From Martelella sp. AD-3 (GTDB lineage Bacteria > Pseudomonadota > Alphaproteobacteria > Rhizobiales > Rhizobiaceae), in assembly GCF_001578105.1 (NCBI RefSeq), contig NZ_CP014277.1, positions 62,001 to 126,000 on the forward strand: a DNA stretch of 64,000 nucleotides, given 5' to 3'. The position numbers and the translations under genes were made by a program. Below the pieces are notes generated by a model. That model saw only the letters and a list, made by a program, of their open reading frames with translations, did no database searches and was not told the DNA's origin. Positions 1-7,936 of this stretch are shown piece after piece. Each line of letters opens with the position of its first letter. The first letter of the stretch is position 1.

Positions 1-279
1 CACAACGCTTATCGCCAAGGCCGCGACAACAATGATGGCCAACCGGCGGAAAAACGTCCGAGCTCTCAACTCTGTGCCATGCGCCAGAACCAGACTCACT
101 CCTGCAAGGAACATGAAGCTCCCGGCCAGCAAACGCCCGAATGCGAGCCACAGCGGATGGAAAGCCACGCCCGATACAAATCCCGTGAATTCCAGATCCC
201 AGACGAAATGGAAAAGAACCACGCCGGCAATTGCCGTCCCTCGTGCTGCGTCAACGGCTAGCAATCTGTTTTTTCTCAT
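1..279 (-). CDS. DUF1624 / HGSNAT-like membrane acyltransferase, N-terminal part
   Basis: This reverse-strand frame is open from an ATG at 277-279 to the left edge, giving 93 residues with no stop, so the C-terminal part lies outside the window. The start [19 protein letters not shown], followed by a [12 protein letters not shown] segment, matches the N-terminal signature of DUF1624 (heparan-alpha-glucosaminide N-acetyltransferase catalytic) membrane proteins, with the RxxAxDxxRG motif and a histidine and tryptophan in the first membrane helix. A second hydrophobic stretch ([15 protein letters not shown]) is the next helix. The substrate cannot be told. It runs away from the metal operon and is probably unrelated to it. 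Confidence 0.75.
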   Translation of the reverse strand, partial: MRKNRLLAVDAARGTAIAGVVLFHFVWDLEFTGFVSGVAFHPLWLAFGRLLAGSFMFLAGVSLVLAHGTELRARTFFRRLAIIVVAALAISVV

Positions 280-534
280 GCTTTTCAACCTCACCTTGTT
301 CGCCGACCGTCAAGCGACGGATATTTCTGAACTCTCTCGCTTCCGCAGTGCATACATGCCAGCCCCAAGAACATTGTTTTCAGCGCCTTTCAGAACGGAG
401 TGTCCAGCCGTTGTCCTGCGGCTGCCAGCGGCCACAGGACCCTCTCCCCCCAGCGCCATCGAAGCCCAGCAGGCAATAAGCCACCCATTTCAACCAGCGG
501 TGCCGCCGCATGGATGATAAACAATCCAAACGGA

Positions 535-975
535 TTAATGATCCTTTTCGTCCTGCAAGTGACGGTGATCGGTCGCACAAAGCGAATGATCGCTCAACAC
601 CTCAATAACTCGGCAATCTGCAATCTTGCCACCTGCGCACTGCACAACCATGCGATTGAGTTCAACTTTCAGCGAGGCGAGACGTGCGAGGCGTTTCTCT
701 ATTTCCGCCAATTGAGCTTTGGCTATCGCATCGGCTGCTGCGCACGGCTGATCAGGATGGTCAGAGAGGCTGAGCAGATCGCGGATTGCGTCAAGCGTAA
801 AACCAAGTTCACGCGCATGTCGGACGAAGGTTAGACGGTCAAGCGCCTTACGGCTGTAGAGCCTCTGGTTGCCAGCGCTGCGCTCAGCCGCCGGCAACAA
901 GCCGATTTGCTCATAGTAGCGGATCGTTGGCACCTTGACCCCCGCCGCCTGCCCAAGTTTTCCAATGGTCAGCAT
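535..975 (-). CDS. MerR-family metal-responsive regulator (PbrR/CadR/ZntR type)
   Basis: 146 residues. The N-terminal winged helix begins MLTIGKLGQAAGVKVPTIRY, followed by YEQIGLLPAAERSAGNQRLY, as in MerR proteins. A long coiled-coil dimerisation helix follows (about 80-112), then a short metal loop. Cysteines lie at 78, 113, 121 and 133; the first three fall where PbrR, ZntR and CadR ligate Pb, Zn or Cd. The C-terminus is His/Asp rich. The ATG at 973-975 is chosen because it starts exactly at the MerR N-terminus; the frame stays open upstream only across the opposite gene. It diverges from the ATPase operon and probably activates the promoter at 986-1016. Which metal it senses cannot be read from sequence. 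Confidence 0.88.
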   Translation of the reverse strand: MLTIGKLGQAAGVKVPTIRYYEQIGLLPAAERSAGNQRLYSRKALDRLTFVRHARELGFTLDAIRDLLSLSDHPDQPCAAADAIAKAQLAEIEKRLARLASLKVELNRMVVQCAGGKIADCRVIEVLSDHSLCATDHRHLQDEKDH

Positions 976-985
976 AATTTTTCTC

Positions 986-1016
986 TTGAAGCTACAGTAG
1001 CTAGAGACATTAAAAG
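986..1016 (+). promoter_or_regulatory. MerR-type promoter with dyad for the cadA operon
   Basis: A -35 TTGAAG (986-991) and -10 TAAAAG (1011-1016) are separated by 19 bp, the long spacer typical of MerR-activated promoters. Inside it lies a perfect 13-bp palindrome AGCTACAGTAGCT (990-1002). The expected transcription start near 1023 falls after the GTG at 1019 but well before the GTG at 1070, so it also decides the start of the next gene. Confidence 0.7.
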
Positions 1017-1069
1017 GGGTGGCTGACGATATCAAGCCCGAGAAACCCCTGTTGAGCGAAGGAAAAAAT

Positions 1070-3313
1070 GTGTCGGAAACGGAAGCAAAAAAGGGAATCA
1101 GTTGCGACTGGACTGTATCTGGCATGGACTGCGGGTCTTGTGCGACGAAGGTCAAGGACGCCGTGGCAAGGCTGCCAGGAGTCACCGGCGTCGAGGTCGG
1201 CATTATGTCCGAACGCCTGCGCCTGACGCTGGACGAAGGTGAAACCGGCCGCGACAAGGTTGAAAGAACTGTTCGTGCGCTCGGTTACGGTATCGAACCG
1301 CGCGTCGCGACGGCGGTGCAGGACGAAGCTGTCGATCAGAGTGCAAGCTGTACCGGCCACTCCCAGGCCGGCGGCAAGGCAAAAGATCATTCCGGTCATG
1401 GCAGTCCCGGACACGTACATGACGATCCCGCAGATCGAGGCAAGCGGTGGTACCAGACGGCCAAGGGCAGACTGGTGATTTTTACCGCCTTGCTTCTCAT
1501 GATAGCCTGGGGAGTGGAACTGATTGTGCCAGAGGTGGGAAACTGGGCCTTTGTCGCCGCGTGTCTGATCGGAGTTACCCCCATTGCCCGCCGCGCGTTT
1601 GTCGCTTTGCGCGTGGGGCAGCCTTTCACCATCGAAAGCCTCATGACGGTTGCCGCTATCGGCGCACTGTTCATCAATGCGGCGGAAGAGGCGGCACTGG
1701 TTGTTTTCCTCTTTGCAGTGGGCGAAGTCCTGGAAGGCGTGGCGGCAGGCAAGGCGCGCGACGGGATACGGGCGCTTGCCAATCTCGTCCCGAAAACGGC
1801 GCTTCTGGAAATGGACGGCGTCACACGCGAAGTGCCGGCAGCAAGTCTTGCTATAGGACAGATCGTGCTCGTCCGTCCCGGCGATCGTATTCCGGCAGAC
1901 GGCGAGATCACAGAAGGCACCTCCGGGGTGGACGACAGTCCGGTAACTGGTGAAAGTGTGCCGGTGAACAAAGGTCCGGGCGATCCTGTATTTGCAGGAT
2001 CGATCAATACCGAAGCCGCCCTGCGGATTACCGTAACCAAAGCCGCCGAAGACAACACCATCTCACGCATCATTCGCCTCGTGGAAGAGGCCGAGGAGGC
2101 TCGCGCGCCGACCGAGCGGTTTATCGACCGCTTCAGCCGCTGGTACATGCCTGCAATCGTCACTGTCGCGGCGCTGGTCGTGCTCGTGCCGCCACTGGCT
2201 TTTGGCCAGCCTTGGGATACCTGGGTTTACCGCGGGCTGGCGCTCTTGTTGATAGGTTGCCCCTGTGCCCTCGTGATCTCGGTTCCCGCCTCCATCGCTT
2301 CGGCACTTTCCACCGGTGCGCGGCGGGGCCTTCTCTTGAAAGGCGGCGCCGTGATTGAAGCGACTGCCAAGGTGAGCCGCGTGGCCTTCGACAAGACCGG
2401 GACGTTGACCCATGGGCGACCGGTGGTGACAGACGTCGTGACTTTGGGAAAAACAACCGAGGCCGAGCTTCTCTCTGTCGCGGCGGGCGTAGAAGGCGGC
2501 TCTAGCCATCCCTTGGCTGTCGCCATTTTGCGCAAGGCCGAGGAAGAAGGCATAGTGATCCCACCGGCACGCGATGCAAAGGCGCTGATGGGCAAGGGTG
2601 TGACCGCCACTGTGGGAGGCGCTTCCGCTTGGGTGGCTTCGCCCGGATATGCCAGGGAGAACGCCGGCATTGACGAGTCTGACCTCGCCCAGACCACAAC
2701 GTTTGAGGAAGAGGGCAAGACCGCTGTGGTGGTCTTCCGCGAGAAGACCCCGCTCGGCATTATCGCTGTGCGTGACGAACCGCGCTCCGATGCGCCCGAA
2801 GCGGTTCGCCAGCTGAGAGCCATCGGTATTACACCCATCATCCTGACCGGAGACAATCCGCGTACGGCAGCGGCAATAGCGCAAAACCTGGGCATGGAAT
2901 ATCAGGCCGACATGATGCCCGAAGACAAGCTTAAAGCCATTCGCGACATGAGCGAACATGGCGGCGTGATGATGATCGGTGACGGCATTAATGACGCCCC
3001 AGCCCTCAAGCAGGCAAGCGTTGGCGTAGCCATGGGATCGGGGACCGATGTCGCGCTCGAAACGGCCGATGCGGCCATCCTGCGTGACCGGGTGACCGAC
3101 ATTCCGGCGACCATCCGGCTTACCCGTGCGGCAATGGCCAACATTCGCCAGAACGTTACCATTGCGCTCGGTCTGAAAGCGGTCTTCCTCGTGACATCCG
3201 TTTTGGGGCTGACCGGTCTCTGGATCGCGATTATGGCCGATACCGGAGCGACGGTGCTCGTCACGCTGAACGCGTTGCGGCTGCTGCGGTTCAATCCAGA
3301 GCAGGAGGCCTGA
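1070..3313 (+). CDS. cadA: P1B-type heavy-metal-translocating ATPase (Zn/Cd/Pb efflux)
   Basis: About 747 residues. It exports soft divalent metals from cytoplasm to periplasm. Visible parts in order: an N-terminal HMA domain with GMDCGSC (Cys21, Cys24), a His-rich linker (HSGHGSPGHVH), membrane helices, the TGES actuator motif, the CPC transport motif (about 397-399), the phosphorylation motif DKTGTLT (Asp441), an HP dipeptide, and GDGINDAP near the C-terminus. GTG 1070 is preferred because GAAGGA (1058-1063) sits six bases upstream and the promoter implies transcription starting near 1023; the frame also has a GTG at 1019. It heads an operon with the methyltransferase, lspA, dsbB and dsbA. 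The CPC motif fits the Zn/Cd/Pb group; Cu is less likely. Confidence 0.93.
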   Translation: MSETEAKKGISCDWTVSGMDCGSCATKVKDAVARLPGVTGVEVGIMSERLRLTLDEGETGRDKVERTVRALGYGIEPRVATAVQDEAVDQSASCTGHSQAGGKAKDHSGHGSPGHVHDDPADRGKRWYQTAKGRLVIFTALLLMIAWGVELIVPEVGNWAFVAACLIGVTPIARRAFVALRVGQPFTIESLMTVAAIGALFINAAEEAALVVFLFAVGEVLEGVAAGKARDGIRALANLVPKTALLEMDGVTREVPAASLAIGQIVLVRPGDRIPADGEITEGTSGVDDSPVTGESVPVNKGPGDPVFAGSINTEAALRITVTKAAEDNTISRIIRLVEEAEEARAPTERFIDRFSRWYMPAIVTVAALVVLVPPLAFGQPWDTWVYRGLALLLIGCPCALVISVPASIASALSTGARRGLLLKGGAVIEATAKVSRVAFDKTGTLTHGRPVVTDVVTLGKTTEAELLSVAAGVEGGSSHPLAVAILRKAEEEGIVIPPARDAKALMGKGVTATVGGASAWVASPGYARENAGIDESDLAQTTTFEEEGKTAVVVFREKTPLGIIAVRDEPRSDAPEAVRQLRAIGITPIILTGDNPRTAAAIAQNLGMEYQADMMPEDKLKAIRDMSEHGGVMMIGDGINDAPALKQASVGVAMGSGTDVALETADAAILRDRVTDIPATIRLTRAAMANIRQNVTIALGLKAVFLVTSVLGLTGLWIAIMADTGATVLVTLNALRLLRFNPEQEA

Positions 3314-3317
3314 TATC

Positions 3318-3941
3318 ATGATTTCCAGCTTTGGTTGGTCCGTGCTGGTCCTTCTTTTTGGCTACCTTTCCCTCTTCTTCTGGGGCAGCGCGATCGCAGC
3401 ACGGGCAGCGGGAAAGCCGGTATGGCTGTTTGGCCGTGCCAGGGGACGTGACCGATGGGCCGCAATGGGGTTCCGTGCGGCCTTTGTTCTGGCTTCTGTT
3501 GCGCCGCTACTTTGGTTGGTGATGCCTGTCTTGCGCGAGATGGATCCGTTCTGGAGCCGAGGCTCTACAGCAGCGCTTGGTCTGATCGGCGTGTTCGTAG
3601 CAGGGGTCGGCGCGATGCTTGCCTTCGCGGCGCAAATGTCGATGGGGAGCTCGTGGCGCGTTGGTGTAACCGAGGGAGCGACCGGCAACCTCGTCTCGGA
3701 CGGACTCTATCGGTTCAGCCGCAATCCCACCTTTGTCGGTCAATTCATGCTTCTGGCCGGTATCAGTCTAGCGGTTCCAGCAATCCCGACGATTCTTGCC
3801 CCGCTGATCTTTTTCTGGTCAGCCTCGATACAGGTTCGTTCCGAGGAGGCTATACTTAGCCAAGCGTTGGGGCGGGATTATGAGCAGTATGCCGCAACTG
3901 TGCCGCGTTGGGTTAGCATGCGTCGCGGTATAAGGCCATGA
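3318..3941 (+). CDS. Isoprenylcysteine carboxyl methyltransferase-like membrane protein
   Basis: 207 residues with four to five hydrophobic segments. The C-terminal half has the family pattern LYRFSRNPTFVGQF, then a paired hairpin helix and RSEEAILSQALGRDYEQYAA, which is the SAM-binding signature of ICMT/PEMT-type membrane methyltransferases. It starts four bases after the cadA stop, behind an AGGAGG-like site, and overlaps lspA by ATGA. Such genes often travel with cadA or pbrA, but their role in metal resistance is not settled. A decayed copy of its start lies at 61265-61352. Confidence 0.82.
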   Translation: MISSFGWSVLVLLFGYLSLFFWGSAIAARAAGKPVWLFGRARGRDRWAAMGFRAAFVLASVAPLLWLVMPVLREMDPFWSRGSTAALGLIGVFVAGVGAMLAFAAQMSMGSSWRVGVTEGATGNLVSDGLYRFSRNPTFVGQFMLLAGISLAVPAIPTILAPLIFFWSASIQVRSEEAILSQALGRDYEQYAATVPRWVSMRRGIRP

Positions 3942-4423
3942 ACGCTCGGTGGGTGTGGGCATTGATCGGAGCCACAACAACCACTGATCAACTGACCAAG
4001 GCGGCGGCCTTGTCGCTGCTCTTGCAGGGTAATTCAGTGGCAGTTTTGCCCGGATTGGATCTGACGCTCGGCTTTAATGTAGGGGTGAGCTTTGGTCTGT
4101 TCTCTGACCTCATGGCTGGTAAACCGCTGGTCATGGCCGCGCTGACCGGCACCTTGACCGTGGTCCTCGCCATCATGGCATTTCGGGCGCGTCACCCGGT
4201 CGAACAGATCGGATTTTCTCTGATAGTGGGTGGCGCGCTTGGCAATGTGGTTGATCGGTTGCGACAGGGCGCGGTCACTGATTTCATAGATCTCTCTTTT
4301 CAGGGCTGGCGCTGGCCAACTTTTAACACAGCCGATATTGCGATTACGTTTGGCGCTCTGTTTATCGTGTTCGCCACATTCGCTTCACACCGATCTAAGG
4401 ACACCGTCGTTGACCAATCCTGA
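3938..4423 (+). CDS. lspA: Lipoprotein signal peptidase (signal peptidase II)
   Basis: 161 residues with four predicted membrane helices. The two catalytic aspartates are recognisable in GNVVDRLRQGAVTDF and FNTADIAI, the standard LspA motifs. It cleaves prolipoprotein signal peptides in the inner membrane. A second copy lies in the rightward metal cluster at 41023-41487, so these are accessory copies tied to metal resistance, as in the pbr operon where the LspA-like PbrC accompanies the Pb exporter. Translation is coupled: ATGA overlap upstream and a 14-base overlap with dsbB downstream. Confidence 0.93.
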   Translation: MNARWVWALIGATTTTDQLTKAAALSLLLQGNSVAVLPGLDLTLGFNVGVSFGLFSDLMAGKPLVMAALTGTLTVVLAIMAFRARHPVEQIGFSLIVGGALGNVVDRLRQGAVTDFIDLSFQGWRWPTFNTADIAITFGALFIVFATFASHRSKDTVVDQS

Positions 4424-4847
4424 CCCTCAATCATTGTCCGGCGAGGATATGCCCTTGCTGGCGGCGTTCGTTATCGCTCTGGCCGCAACACTTGGCGCTC
4501 TCTTCATTGGGGAAGTGCTCGGACAGATGCCCTGTACTCTTTGCTGGTACCAACGCATTGCCATGTTTCCCCTGGTGCCCATCGTCGGCCTTTCGATCTG
4601 GCGCGCCGACGGCATGGCCCGACCCTACGGCCTGCCGTTGGCAGCGGCCGGCCTGATGTTGGCGGGTTGGCATTCCGGCCTTTACTCCGGCTGGATCCAA
4701 GAGGCTGTCACGCCTTGTGCAAAAACCGGGCCGTCCTGCACCGATCAGGCACAGACCATCCTTGGCCTGCCCATTCCCTATCTATCCCTGATCGCCTTTG
4801 GAGCGATCCTCAGTTGCCTTGTTCTATCGAAAGGAAGACGCGCATGA
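4410..4847 (+). CDS. dsbB: Disulfide bond formation protein B
   Basis: 145 residues with four membrane helices. DsbB passes electrons from periplasmic DsbA to quinone. Both periplasmic cysteine pairs are present: CTLC in the first loop (followed by WYQR) and PCAKTGPSC in the second. The start is taken as TTG 4410 because AAGGA (4397-4401) stands eight bases upstream; the internal ATG at 4449 has its purines too close. It overlaps lspA by 14 bases and the following dsbA by ATGA, so DsbA and DsbB are translated as a pair. The frame extends upstream to 4338 inside lspA, which is unlikely to be used. Confidence 0.9.
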   Translation: MTNPDPQSLSGEDMPLLAAFVIALAATLGALFIGEVLGQMPCTLCWYQRIAMFPLVPIVGLSIWRADGMARPYGLPLAAAGLMLAGWHSGLYSGWIQEAVTPCAKTGPSCTDQAQTILGLPIPYLSLIAFGAILSCLVLSKGRRA

Positions 4848-5497
4848 ACAGACGCACTCTCTTGATTGGAGCTTCGGCTCTCGGGCTAGCCGCTTTCGGT
4901 AGCGGCGCCTTCTTCCTGACCCGGCGCCAACAATTGACCGAGGCCGAGGCAGTAACCCCGGCAGTTGATGAGGCGCAGTTGATTCGAGATTATTCGCCAA
5001 GCTTCGGCCCCGATGAGGCTCCGGTCACCCTTGTTGAATTTTTTGATCCCTCCTGCGAGGCCTGCAGGGCCTTTCATCCGGCAGTTCAGGCAATACGCGA
5101 GGAGTTCCCGGAGCAGGTGCGCGTCGTCATGCGCTACACTGTGTTTCATGAAGGATCGGACGAGGCGGTGCGTATCCTGGAGACCGCACGAATGCAGGAC
5201 AAGTTTGAACCTGTGCTCAATGCCATCCTGAAGCAGCAACCAGCATGGGCTGTGCACGGTGCACCGCGTATGGACTTGGCCTGGCAGATCGCGGCGGCTG
5301 CCGGTCTTGATCTGGAACGGGCCAAGAGCGACAGGTTGTTTCCCGGAATTACAGCAATTCTGAACCAGGATAAGGCAGATGTCGAAGCGGTGGGTATCCG
5401 TCAGACTCCCACCTTTTTTCTAAACGGGCGCGAACTATCGGAACCCAGTTTGGACGGCCTCATCGCTGAAGTCCGCAGCGCGGTCGAGAGTACGTGA
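4844..5497 (+). CDS. DsbA-family thiol oxidoreductase
   Basis: 217 residues. An N-terminal twin-arginine-like start (MNRRTLLIG) and hydrophobic segment lead to a thioredoxin fold with LVEFFDPSCEACRAFHP, active-site CEAC, and the cis-proline loop RQTPTFFLNG. It is therefore a membrane-anchored or Tat-exported periplasmic thiol oxidase partnered with the preceding DsbB. The close paralogue at 46844-47503 has the same CEAC site and neighbours. It may protect or fold cysteine proteins oxidised by soft metals; this is inference. It ends the operon, eight bases from the convergent regulator. Confidence 0.9.
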   Translation: MNRRTLLIGASALGLAAFGSGAFFLTRRQQLTEAEAVTPAVDEAQLIRDYSPSFGPDEAPVTLVEFFDPSCEACRAFHPAVQAIREEFPEQVRVVMRYTVFHEGSDEAVRILETARMQDKFEPVLNAILKQQPAWAVHGAPRMDLAWQIAAAAGLDLERAKSDRLFPGITAILNQDKADVEAVGIRQTPTFFLNGRELSEPSLDGLIAEVRSAVEST

Positions 5498-5504
5498 GGT
5501 TCCG

Positions 5505-5963
5505 CTAGGGCCGATTGGCATAGGATTCGAACAGGGCGAGTGTCTGCTCGCTGACATGATGTTCAATCCCCTCGGCATCACGCTCCGCCGTTTCGGGGTC
5601 AAGTCCGAGACGGATCAGGAACCGCAGTACGATTTCGTGGCGACGGCGGCATTCCTGTGCCAGCGTCCGACCTGCTTCCGTCAGGAACACTGAACGGTAC
5701 TTCTCGCGGGTGATCAGTCCTTCGCGCGCCAAGCGGTTCAGCGTTTTGGTCACGGTCGGCGCGCGAACGCCAAACCGCTCGGCGATATCGACCGGACGTG
5801 CCTCGCCATACTGGTGGATCAGGTCGGCGATCAGTTCGACATAATCTTCGGCCAACTCGTTACGCCGCGCCTCGCGTACGGTCGCGAACCCGTTGGCTTG
5901 TGCTTCGGGGGCGCGGCTGTCCGGCGCGAGATCGTCGCTAGACTGTGAAGTTTGGTCAATCAT
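5505..5963 (-). CDS. DtxR/MntR-family metal-dependent repressor
   Basis: 152 residues. After a disordered head of about 30 residues comes a winged helix (YVELIADLIHQYG to APTVTKTLNRLAREGLITREKY), a wing (SVFLTEAGRTLAQ) and a dimerisation helix with likely metal ligands in RRRHEIVLRFL and AEGIEHHVS. The length and lack of an SH3 domain fit MntR rather than DtxR. It diverges from the peroxidase/ABC transporter operon, whose promoter carries a palindrome at 6022-6035, so it is expected to repress that operon when metal (Mn or Fe) is plentiful. It could also regulate distant genes. Confidence 0.87.
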   Translation of the reverse strand: MIDQTSQSSDDLAPDSRAPEAQANGFATVREARRNELAEDYVELIADLIHQYGEARPVDIAERFGVRAPTVTKTLNRLAREGLITREKYRSVFLTEAGRTLAQECRRRHEIVLRFLIRLGLDPETAERDAEGIEHHVSEQTLALFESYANRP

Positions 5964-5991
5964 CAGAGGACAATGCCGGATCGCTGCCCGA

Positions 5992-6035
5992 TTGACAATA
6001 TGTTGGTCAAGGATGTATAAGTTAGCCTTAGCTAA
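5992..6035 (+). promoter_or_regulatory. Promoter with DtxR/MntR-like operator
   Basis: TTGACA (5992-5997) and TATAAG (6016-6021) are spaced by 18 bp, a strong sigma-70-type promoter. Directly over the start site lies TTAGCCTTAGCTAA (6022-6035), five-base inverted arms TTAGC/GCTAA around CTTA, resembling DtxR/MntR boxes. Its position would block transcription when the repressor is metal-loaded. Confidence 0.65.
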
Positions 6036-6055
6036 GAATCGGGATGGAGGCGCGT

Positions 6056-7936
6056 GTGCGTATCAAATTACTAGCTCTCGTCTTCGGCTTTGGGCTGGGG
6101 ATCGGTCTGCTCGCCGGGCCGGCCATGGCGACCCCGGCCAGAGATACCCCTTGGCTACCCGAGGCTGCCGCCTACCGGCTGACCCTGTTTCTGGGCAATC
6201 TTACTCCCGTGCCTTGGGATGAATTGGGGCGCGCCTGGGAGGAGCCCTATCGCGGATCGGAATACACGCAAGGTGCGCTCGATTGGCTCGCGGGCCAAAG
6301 CTCCCTACCGACCGAGCCGCTGACAGCTGCCATCGCGCGCGAAGATCGGGCAGCGGTTTTCGAGGCCGCGACGCGTATTATCTCCGCCCGCATCGACGAA
6401 GAGCTTGACGCGGCGTTGGCGGCCGAGAGCCCCGCTGCAGCCCAGCAGGCGGTACGCACGGCCCGAGAGCTTTATCGCGCAATCGAGGATCATCTCGCCG
6501 CCGCCGACCCTGAAGCGGCCCGCGCGCTCGGACGGGCCTGGCTGGAGCTGTCCAGTGCCACCGGCTCCACCGGGGTGCTGGGTGCTGGAGCGACCGAACC
6601 CGATCTCAACGCAATGGCGACAGCGCGGGTGGTTGTTTCCGACTATCTCGCCGCGAACTACCGCGTCGCCGATTTTGCACCGCGCACAACCCTCACCGCC
6701 GTGCCGGAAACCATCGCCCTCAGCGGCCGTGCGGTAACGCTTCCCGCGACGCTGCCTCCGGGCTCTGACATCTTCGATCAGGATCCGTTGCCCCTGCTTG
6801 TACTGGGTTTCGAGGAGCAAGGCATAGATGAGACCGACCTGCCGCTCATCGCCTATGGCGACATGCTGTTCGACAGCCCCGAAATATTCAGCGGCCCGGC
6901 GCGTGAAATTGGCATCGCCTGCTCGACCTGCCACAACCGTTCGGATATCAACCAGCGTTTCTTCATTCCCGGCGCCAGCCATCAACCCGGAGCAGTGGAT
7001 GTGGACGGTGCCTTCTTCAATCCGATGTTCAACGACCGCCGCGCCGACCCGATCGACATTCCCAGCCTGCGCGGCCTGCGGTTTACGGGTCCTTATGGCC
7101 GTGACGGCCGGTTTGCCAGCATTCGCGATTTCACCCGCAACGTGATCGTCAACGAATTCGCTGGGGCCGAGCCGACGCCCTTCATGCTGGACGCCCTCGT
7201 CGCGTACATGACCGAGTTCGACTTTCTGCCGAACGCGATGCTAACCGGCGACGGCCGCCTGACCGAGGCCGCGCCTGAGGCGGCACAGCGCGGCGCGGCG
7301 ATCTTCAACCAGCCTTTTGACGGGCTGAACGGCAAATCATGCGCCAGTTGTCATGTGCCAGATGGCAATTTCCTGGACCGGCAGGCACATGACATAGGAT
7401 CGGTCATCCCGGCCTATGAAGGGTCGCGCGGCGGGGCGCTGGACACGCCGACCCTGCTCGGGACCGTCTATACCGCGCCCTATTTCCACGACGGCTCGAT
7501 GCCGACGCTGGCCGCCGTTGTCAACTGGTTCGACACGACCAAGAGCCTTGGCCTCAGCGAGTCCGAGCGCGCCGATCTCACCGCTTACCTTGAGACCGTT
7601 GGCGCGGCGGATGAACCTTATGAGGACTTCGACACCGAGAATACGCCATTCCGGTTGGCTTTTGCGGAGCTGACAACCTTTGCCTCCACCCTCGATACCC
7701 TTCTGCCGCGCCGGGACACTCAGCACATCCTGCTCCTGACTGATACCGTCGCCGCCGATCTTGCAGCGGATGCTGGCACCATGGCGAACCTTGTCGCACG
7801 CCCGGAGATCTACTCCCTCGCAGAACACCTGGCTGCAGTTGGCGCAGAAGTCCGCGCCGACAATTGGGCCGCCGCAGAGGCAAGCTGGGCCGCATTTCAG
7901 TCCGAGGCGCAAGCCATCGAAGAAAGGGCGTTCTGA
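6056..7936 (+). CDS. Di-heme cytochrome c peroxidase / MauG-like protein
   Basis: 626 residues from GTG 6056, chosen because GGAGG (6046-6050) stands five bases upstream and a clean signal peptide follows (ends GPAMA, about residue 25); an ATG at 6044 is the alternative. An Ala/Glu-rich helical region of about 200 residues has no family I recognise. The C-terminal half is a bacterial cytochrome c peroxidase/MauG unit with two c-type heme sites, CSTCHN (Cys289) and CASCHVP (Cys429), and the typical YFHDGSMPTL segment. It is first in a tightly overlapped operon with a PhnD-like binding protein. The pairing suggests periplasmic redox chemistry linked to uptake of a metal or its chelate, which is inference. 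Confidence 0.85.
   Translation: MRIKLLALVFGFGLGIGLLAGPAMATPARDTPWLPEAAAYRLTLFLGNLTPVPWDELGRAWEEPYRGSEYTQGALDWLAGQSSLPTEPLTAAIAREDRAAVFEAATRIISARIDEELDAALAAESPAAAQQAVRTARELYRAIEDHLAAADPEAARALGRAWLELSSATGSTGVLGAGATEPDLNAMATARVVVSDYLAANYRVADFAPRTTLTAVPETIALSGRAVTLPATLPPGSDIFDQDPLPLLVLGFEEQGIDETDLPLIAYGDMLFDSPEIFSGPAREIGIACSTCHNRSDINQRFFIPGASHQPGAVDVDGAFFNPMFNDRRADPIDIPSLRGLRFTGPYGRDGRFASIRDFTRNVIVNEFAGAEPTPFMLDALVAYMTEFDFLPNAMLTGDGRLTEAAPEAAQRGAAIFNQPFDGLNGKSCASCHVPDGNFLDRQAHDIGSVIPAYEGSRGGALDTPTLLGTVYTAPYFHDGSMPTLAAVVNWFDTTKSLGLSESERADLTAYLETVGAADEPYEDFDTENTPFRLAFAELTTFASTLDTLLPRRDTQHILLLTDTVAADLAADAGTMANLVARPEIYSLAEHLAAVGAEVRADNWAAAEASWAAFQSEAQAIEERAF

Noticed and set aside
32..517. 161-codon plus-strand frame at the left edge
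   Set aside because: It lies antisense to the DUF1624 gene for most of its length; the reverse strand gives a clear family signature and the plus frame does not.
1019..1069. GTG 1019 as the cadA start
   Set aside because: It lies directly after the -10 box of the MerR-type promoter, before the expected transcript start, and has no ribosome site; GTG 1070 has GAAGGA in place.
2063..3319. 418-codon reverse frame over cadA
   Set aside because: Antisense shadow of a gene with intact ATPase motifs; no domain of its own.
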